A DNA stretch of 64,000 nucleotides, taken from CAZPWF01 sp964590725 (GTDB taxonomy: Bacteria; Patescibacteriota; Saccharimonadia; Saccharimonadales; JACQNP01). Shown piece by piece: positions 60,058-64,000 of the stretch. The DNA lies in NCBI GenBank assembly GCA_964590725.1, contig CAZPWF010000004.1, positions 1 through 64,000 on the forward strand. The letters run 5' to 3'. A program made the translations under genes and the position numbers. Position 1 is the first letter of the stretch, and every line of letters starts with the position of its first letter. The notes beneath the pieces were generated by a model. The model was not told where the DNA came from, searched no databases, and saw nothing but the letters and a program-made list of their open reading frames with translations.

Positions 60058-61545
60058 TTTCCCAGTTTTTGATAATGCAATGACCGCTTCAAACGGTTCC
60101 TTCAGAGTAAATTGCAGTTTTTCACCGTCTAAAGTTGCGTTCGAAAGTATGAAGTCGATTAGGTAGCGTTTTTGCTCTACTTTCGTACTTTCGGCGTCAA
60201 ATAGTTCAACCGCACGGCTACAAATATCTAGTAAGTAGCTTGCACCAATCACGAACGCCTTATCACCAGCACTGTGGTCTTGTAAATCATCCAGTAATTC
60301 TTTCTGACGTTTTTCAATCTTTTTGACCATGCGTTCAAATAAGGCGTGTTGAGACTTGAATTGTTTACGGTCTTTGAATAAGTCCTCTAATTCTTCATCT
60401 AACTTGTCGTATTCTGCTTGCAAGCGAGTTTTAGTACCCGTATAACGTTCTTGTTCACTGGTGTGATTCTTCTCTATTTCTGCTACCAAGTCAGGGATTA
60501 GTTTCTTTGGTAGTTCAATAGATTTGAGGAGCTTACGAATCTGGTTAATGAGCAGTTCTTCATCAACCCATACTGCACCATGTTTGCCTTTGTATTCGGT
60601 GCATTTACCGTAAGTCTTGCCGTTATGTTTGGGACCGTCAAAGGTAATAGAATAACCACAAGTTTGGCACTTGAGGTTCTTGAATAGGAATGGCTTGCTA
60701 TTATATTTGGTCTTACCGTTGGCACGGCGATTTTTGACCTCTTGGACTTTGTCCCACAGCCATGGCTCAATAATCGTGTCGTATTTGTGGGCGTATTCCT
60801 TGCCCTTGTACACCATACGTCCTACATAGAATGGGTTGCTTAATATCTCCTCCCATTGTGCAGCACTGATGACCACCGCTTTTTCAGTACGACTACGCAA
60901 GCCCTTTGCTTTCATCTCTTTGGCAACAGCTTTGTAAGATAACCCCGTAGAACGAAGTTCAAAGCCTTTGCGTATATGGTAATCACGCTCTACATCAAGT
61001 TTGATACCCTTAAAGATGACCTTGCCATTATCGTCATGCTCTTGGTAATTTACATATCCGATAGGTGCACGACCAATCCAGATACCGTCATCTAACATTT
61101 GGTCGAAACGACGACGAACGTTATCACGTATGGCTGCCGAGTAGTAGCCAGCCAGAGCAATGTTAATGTCTAGCTGGAACCATTCAGTAGCGGCAGAATT
61201 AGCGTTCATTATAAGGTGGTCGTGCGGGAAATGCAGTTCAATCTTATTCTGCTTACAGAGATTGACGAGTGCTACTTTCTCATCTGACGAACTATCACGG
61301 CTAAAACGGTCTACCTTGTCAAAAACAACGATAGACTTGTCTTTTGCTGTCAGTAATGGTTCAAGTACCAATTCCTTAAAACGCTTTCGGTTGTCTTTGA
61401 ACGCTGTTTCGTCGAATTCGACGTACTTGTAATCAACGTCCTCTACCCAATCTTGCGTCTTAGCATATTGTTCCAGGCGTTTGGTTTGGGCTGGTAGTGC
61501 TTTTATCTGGTCTGGGTCTGACACCCTCGCGATTAAATAGTTCAT
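59992..61545 (-). CDS. Large serine recombinase (integrase)
   Basis: The 517-aa protein has a resolvase domain (S9 in IARVSDPDQ; VFDKVDRFSRDSS; IRDNVRRRFDQM), then a recombinase domain (about 160-280; NPFYVGRMVYKGKEY). A zinc ribbon (LKCQTCGYS...YGKCTEY) and a coiled coil (about 355-425) follow. It should cut and join attP and attB sites. The last residues (WYARTDSNRRP and on) are encoded by the antisense of the tRNA-Arg, and the TGA is inside the tRNA 5' half. The C-terminus therefore depends on integration. The gene is last in the minus-strand operon of the element. Confidence 0.92.
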   Translation of the reverse strand: MNYLIARVSDPDQIKALPAQTKRLEQYAKTQDWVEDVDYKYVEFDETAFKDNRKRFKELVLEPLLTAKDKSIVVFDKVDRFSRDSSSDEKVALVNLCKQNKIELHFPHDHLIMNANSAATEWFQLDINIALAGYYSAAIRDNVRRRFDQMLDDGIWIGRAPIGYVNYQEHDDNGKVIFKGIKLDVERDYHIRKGFELRSTGLSYKAVAKEMKAKGLRSRTEKAVVISAAQWEEILSNPFYVGRMVYKGKEYAHKYDTIIEPWLWDKVQEVKNRRANGKTKYNSKPFLFKNLKCQTCGYSITFDGPKHNGKTYGKCTEYKGKHGAVWVDEELLINQIRKLLKSIELPKKLIPDLVAEIEKNHTSEQERYTGTKTRLQAEYDKLDEELEDLFKDRKQFKSQHALFERMVKKIEKRQKELLDDLQDHSAGDKAFVIGASYLLDICSRAVELFDAESTKVEQKRYLIDFILSNATLDGEKLQFTLKEPFEAVIALSKTGKWYARTDSNRRPTVPKTVALSS

Positions 61546-61580
61546 CTTGTTACTCTGGACATACTTCTATTTTAATGGGA

Positions 61581-62084
61581 TTATAGGCTTTTATCAAGCT
61601 GTTTTAAGGAGTTACTGTAGTTATGCTTTTCCAGTAATTCCAATAACTTTTCGTGCTCCTCCTTTGTGATTAGTGGCTCATGCAGACCCTCGAATAACTG
61701 CCCCTTGTAGCTGATGTAGCCAGCGTAGTACGGGTCAGACAGTAGACGTTTAGTCTTTGCTGTGCTCCATGACTTAAATCCGTTTGAGCTGTAGAAAATC
61801 ATTGCTATGTTGAAAGTTACAGATTCGATATTCGTTTCACCATTCGCCAGTTTCTTTAGTGTTTCACGCAAAGCCCTGCCATAGCGGTTTACTTTGAAGA
61901 ATCCCGGCATTTCAGTTTTAGAGTAGGCCAGTGGCGGACGGCTTACGGCATAACCGTTCTTGGCACGGTTTAATAACCCACGCTTTATGGCGTTAGACAT
62001 TTGTTCGCTGTGGTACTGCAACATTATCTCTTTTATGTGTTTTGTGAATTTTTCTGTTGCTGACAGATTTTCTTGTTTACTCAT
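61581..62084 (-). CDS. Recombinase-domain protein without catalytic domain
   Basis: The 167-aa protein resembles only the middle part of a large serine recombinase (YHSEQMSNAIKRGLLNRAKNGYAVSRPPLAY..., LLSDPYYAGYISYKGQLFEG). There is no resolvase domain and no zinc ribbon. The ATG has a strong ribosome site (AGGAG), so it is not simply a broken piece. It may be a DNA-binding accessory factor for the integrase next to it, or a remnant of one. Confidence 0.75.
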   Translation of the reverse strand: MSKQENLSATEKFTKHIKEIMLQYHSEQMSNAIKRGLLNRAKNGYAVSRPPLAYSKTEMPGFFKVNRYGRALRETLKKLANGETNIESVTFNIAMIFYSSNGFKSWSTAKTKRLLSDPYYAGYISYKGQLFEGLHEPLITKEEHEKLLELLEKHNYSNSLKQLDKSL

Positions 62085-62142
62085 TTGTAATTCTCCTAAA
62101 GTTAGTTATGGGGGCTGCCCGATAACGGTACAGCCCGTTAGT

Positions 62143-62343
62143 TTATGTAGGTTGTTTTGTTTGGTCTTTTTGGTTTTTAATCCACTCTTGGTGCTGACGA
62201 TCCATGGCGATGAGCGTTTCTACGAAATTGACTAAGTTGAATTTCATTTCTGCTTCTTCTGCTTCAGTTAGTGGCTTACCGCACAACTCCTCGTACGGAC
62301 TTGGGTCGTCTCGCGCATTAGGCTTATATATTGCTTTACTCAT
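62143..62343 (-). CDS. Small hypothetical protein of the element
   Basis: The 66-aa acidic protein (MSKAIYKPNARDDPSPYEEL...) has no recognised domain. It is on the same strand as the element genes. No clear ribosome site. The 113 bp upstream hold a TAACTAGTTA palindrome (62387-62396) that could be an operator. Confidence 0.4.
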   Translation of the reverse strand: MSKAIYKPNARDDPSPYEELCGKPLTEAEEAEMKFNLVNFVETLIAMDRQHQEWIKNQKDQTKQPT

Positions 62344-62456
62344 TGCTTGTAGGCTTAGTTATCTCTTAAACAGAAATCCTATAAATTAACTAGTTATCTA
62401 TATAGAATTAGTTACCTAATAGTATTAGTAATCACATAGGTACATTTATGTGAGAT

Positions 62457-62771
62457 TTAAGTAGCCTTGCCCTCCCAGTCATTAAAGTCTTCTGAAGTGT
62501 CGCCATATTCATCAACTGCTTTTAGAGCTAGTTCTTTGAAGTACAACCAGAGTTCGCAAGAACTTTCGTAGTCGTAATTGGTCTTCCATTCCTCGTTGAC
62601 GTTGAGTATTGCTGGCTTATAGACAACATACTCGCCCTCTTTATGTTTTGACGGTGTTACACGGATACCGTTTACATAGAAACCAAGTGTCGGGAAGTGA
62701 AGTTTAACGAAGTAGGTACCGCTCTTGCTTTTACTAACTTCTGGGAAGTTGTGGCTAAAATCTATTTGCAT
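62457..62771 (-). CDS. Hypothetical protein of the element (104 aa)
   Basis: The protein has a beta-rich core (GTYFVKLHFPTLGFYVNGIRV, SKHKEGEYVVYKPAIL) and an acidic C-terminus. The layout loosely recalls small nucleic-acid-binding proteins of mobile elements. It has GGAGTG before the ATG and overlaps the upstream gene by 10 nt. Confidence 0.5.
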   Translation of the reverse strand: MQIDFSHNFPEVSKSKSGTYFVKLHFPTLGFYVNGIRVTPSKHKEGEYVVYKPAILNVNEEWKTNYDYESSCELWLYFKELALKAVDEYGDTSEDFNDWEGKAT

Positions 62772-63139
62772 GATGACACTCCATTTATCTGGTGCCAGAG
62801 TTCATGCAGAGGACTAAAGAAGCCATCATTGTCCTGACCGTGACCACAGTACACGCGGTCAAGTTGTGCATCGACTAGCTCAACATTTAAGGTCTTGCGA
62901 CGACGTTGGTTAATATAGAACTTCTGACGCAGCCAGCCCGGTTTCTTTAGCTCCGCTTGCTTAAATAGCCACGTAGCTGCTAGAAGCTGCTTAGGCGTGA
63001 TTGTAATTTCGATTTTAGACGAAACTTTACGCTGTAAAGTCGTGTCTGAAATCGGTGTTTGGTGGTCGGGAGCACTATTTGTGTGTTCCGAGTCATTCTG
63101 TTTATTTTTAATATGACTTTCTTTCGTGAAGTCTTTCAT
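62762..63139 (-). CDS. Hypothetical protein of the element (125 aa)
   Basis: The protein has a polar N-terminus and a basic central part (ITITPKQLLAATWLFKQAELKKPGWLRQKFYINQRRRK), which suggests nucleic-acid contact. AAAGGAT precedes the ATG. It overlaps the downstream gene by 10 nt. Family unknown. The 143 bp upstream (63140-63282) hold no gene I can support. Confidence 0.5.
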   Translation of the reverse strand: MKDFTKESHIKNKQNDSEHTNSAPDHQTPISDTTLQRKVSSKIEITITPKQLLAATWLFKQAELKKPGWLRQKFYINQRRRKTLNVELVDAQLDRVYCGHGQDNDGFFSPLHELWHQINGVSSCK

Positions 63140-63282
63140 ATTATTTATCCTTTGGTTTATGGAATGCCGACGGGTTTGCTATAAGCCGACACTTCCAATG
63201 CAAACCTGCGGTTAGCATAACCTGAATAAAAAGTGATTCTTAGGTGTAAATCGCTGCGCGTAATAGAGCTAAAATCGGGATT

Positions 63283-63972
63283 TTACTCTGGAAAAATAAA
63301 AAAGTCTGGCATTTTATCAAAAGGCATTGCAGTGGCATTTAACGCCCCTGTTTTTAGAGAAATTACCTTACTCGTTACATCACAGCGACTGCGGAGATTG
63401 CTGAATGCTTCACTTAATCTATCGGATTCGTCTGGTGCATTTTCGCCTAAGCGCAATGTTCTTGTAAGCCGCTCACGTGGCACTGGGTTTGGAGCGTAAG
63501 CAAACAGTAGGTCAAACAGCTCTTTAGCTTTAACCCTACTCCTTGGCTTCGAGGGCTTTAAGTGTACAGGATTGCCATTCACAAAGCCTTTGCCAGTAAC
63601 GGGGTTGTAATAAACAAGGTTGGGCAGTTGCTCACTTATCTGTTTTTCGGTGGCACCTGTCAGCTTCAAATACAGTTTCTCGAATCTATAACGGTTCACT
63701 ACTGTAATAACGTAATCCGTGTAATCATCCTGCTTCTCATCAGGATCCCAATAAATAATCTGGTTATCTGCAAGTTGTCTAACACACCCAATGCGCATAA
63801 GGTCTTCAGCTACCGAAATATTTGGCCTGTACTGTATGACTAATGGGCTGAAGTCGTTATAGCTACGTAACTTATCGTGAATCTCGGTAACAACATCACG
63901 CATAATTTCTGCGTGTGCTTGACCAAAATCCTTATCAGCCATTTCAGGAAAGAATTCACGCACGTCAATCAT
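63283..63972 (-). CDS. Winged-helix-like regulator of the element
   Basis: The 229-aa protein has an acidic N-terminal half and a C-terminal segment that looks like an OmpR/SARP-type winged helix (GKGFVNGNPVHLKPSKPRSR, ELFDLLFAYAPNPVPRERLTR). TATAAT (63979-63984, minus strand) ends 6 nt before the ATG, the leaderless layout seen for chromosomal genes. It may control the element operon or replication. Nothing can be said about the rest of the element beyond 64000. Confidence 0.6.
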   Translation of the reverse strand: MIDVREFFPEMADKDFGQAHAEIMRDVVTEIHDKLRSYNDFSPLVIQYRPNISVAEDLMRIGCVRQLADNQIIYWDPDEKQDDYTDYVITVVNRYRFEKLYLKLTGATEKQISEQLPNLVYYNPVTGKGFVNGNPVHLKPSKPRSRVKAKELFDLLFAYAPNPVPRERLTRTLRLGENAPDESDRLSEAFSNLRSRCDVTSKVISLKTGALNATAMPFDKMPDFFIFPE

Positions 63973-64000
63973 GCCCTCATTATAGCCAGTTAACAGCCGA

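Noticed and set aside
1..64000. Recoded UGA (code 25) as in Gracilibacteria
   Set aside because: UGA ends several clear genes in the right place (cydA, tsaE, the third sortase), and no conserved Gly position is coded by UGA.

Overview
The window looks like part of a chromosome of a Patescibacteria/CPR bacterium, most likely an environmental Candidatus Saccharibacteria (TM7). This is inferred from gene content and layout, not from a marker-gene search. UGA is used as an ordinary stop codon (for example at 1928-1930 and 40911-40913), which argues against Gracilibacteria and Absconditabacteria. Genes are short and tightly packed, with many ATGA and TAATG overlaps. There is a compact type IV pilus locus, several sortases with their own substrates, a membrane-anchored Clp-like ATPase and an HTH-MurA fusion. 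Most transcription units start with a -10 box ending only 6-10 nt before the start codon, so leaderless mRNAs appear to be the default. The sequence contains three 100-N assembly gaps, inside comEC, pilB and recA.

Layout. 1-3.4 kb: MutT-type Nudix hydrolase, cytochrome bd subunit I with a half-length membrane partner where CydB is expected, and small membrane proteins. 3.4-6.3 kb: an AlkA-like glycosylase, cardiolipin synthase and a DUF4234 protein. 6.4-11.2 kb: comEC (gapped), a YebC-family regulator and ruvC / ruvA-ruvB, split by a second DUF4234 gene on the other strand, then a PH-domain membrane protein. 11.2-20.5 kb (minus strand): a type IV pilus locus with prepilin, pilB, pilC, two minor pilins, a large pilin with a lectin-like C-terminus, pilM-N-O and a small membrane protein. 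20.6-26.5 kb: recA (gapped), recX, a PRC-barrel protein, a lamin-tail surface protein, tsaE and a short tsaB. 26.5-30.7 kb: a secreted wall protein with a structured 5' leader, followed by two class-F-like sortases, the second lacking its catalytic cysteine. 30.9-35 kb: rny, HAD, CYTH, alpha/beta hydrolase and ymdB in one operon. 35-36.9 kb: a UbiB-like kinase between two small membrane proteins. 37-44.3 kb: tRNA-Pro, a beta-helix surface protein, a tiny wall-anchored protein, a third sortase and a large repeat-bearing exported protein. 44.3-49.7 kb: a dolichol/phytol-kinase-like enzyme, a P1B-type ATPase and the membrane Clp-like ATPase. 49.7-59.7 kb: small nucleotide and housekeeping enzymes, tRNAs, HTH-MurA, GlyA, MurB and an XRE/DUF3467 regulator. 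59.7-64 kb: a tRNA-Arg(TCG) locus with an integrated element carrying a large serine recombinase.

How the genes work together. The surface-related loci (pilus with a possible tip adhesin, two sortase/substrate modules, lamin-tail, beta-helix and repeat proteins) fit a small cell that attaches to a host or to surfaces. MurA, MurB, sortases and a ClpC-like protein imply a peptidoglycan wall of Gram-positive type. comEC, pili, recA, recX, ruvABC and yebC form a DNA uptake and recombination set. Cytochrome bd suggests oxygen reduction or scavenging in an otherwise reduced metabolism.

The least explained features are two tRNA-Arg loci (51.6-51.9 kb and 59.8-60.06 kb). Each pairs an intact tRNA-Arg with a partial copy, and the two share a structured insert with a compensatory base-pair change. 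Other points worth a second look are the Cys-to-Phe sortase, the ClpC-like ATPase with altered pore loops, the half-length CydB substitute and a recombinase whose reading frame ends inside a tRNA gene.
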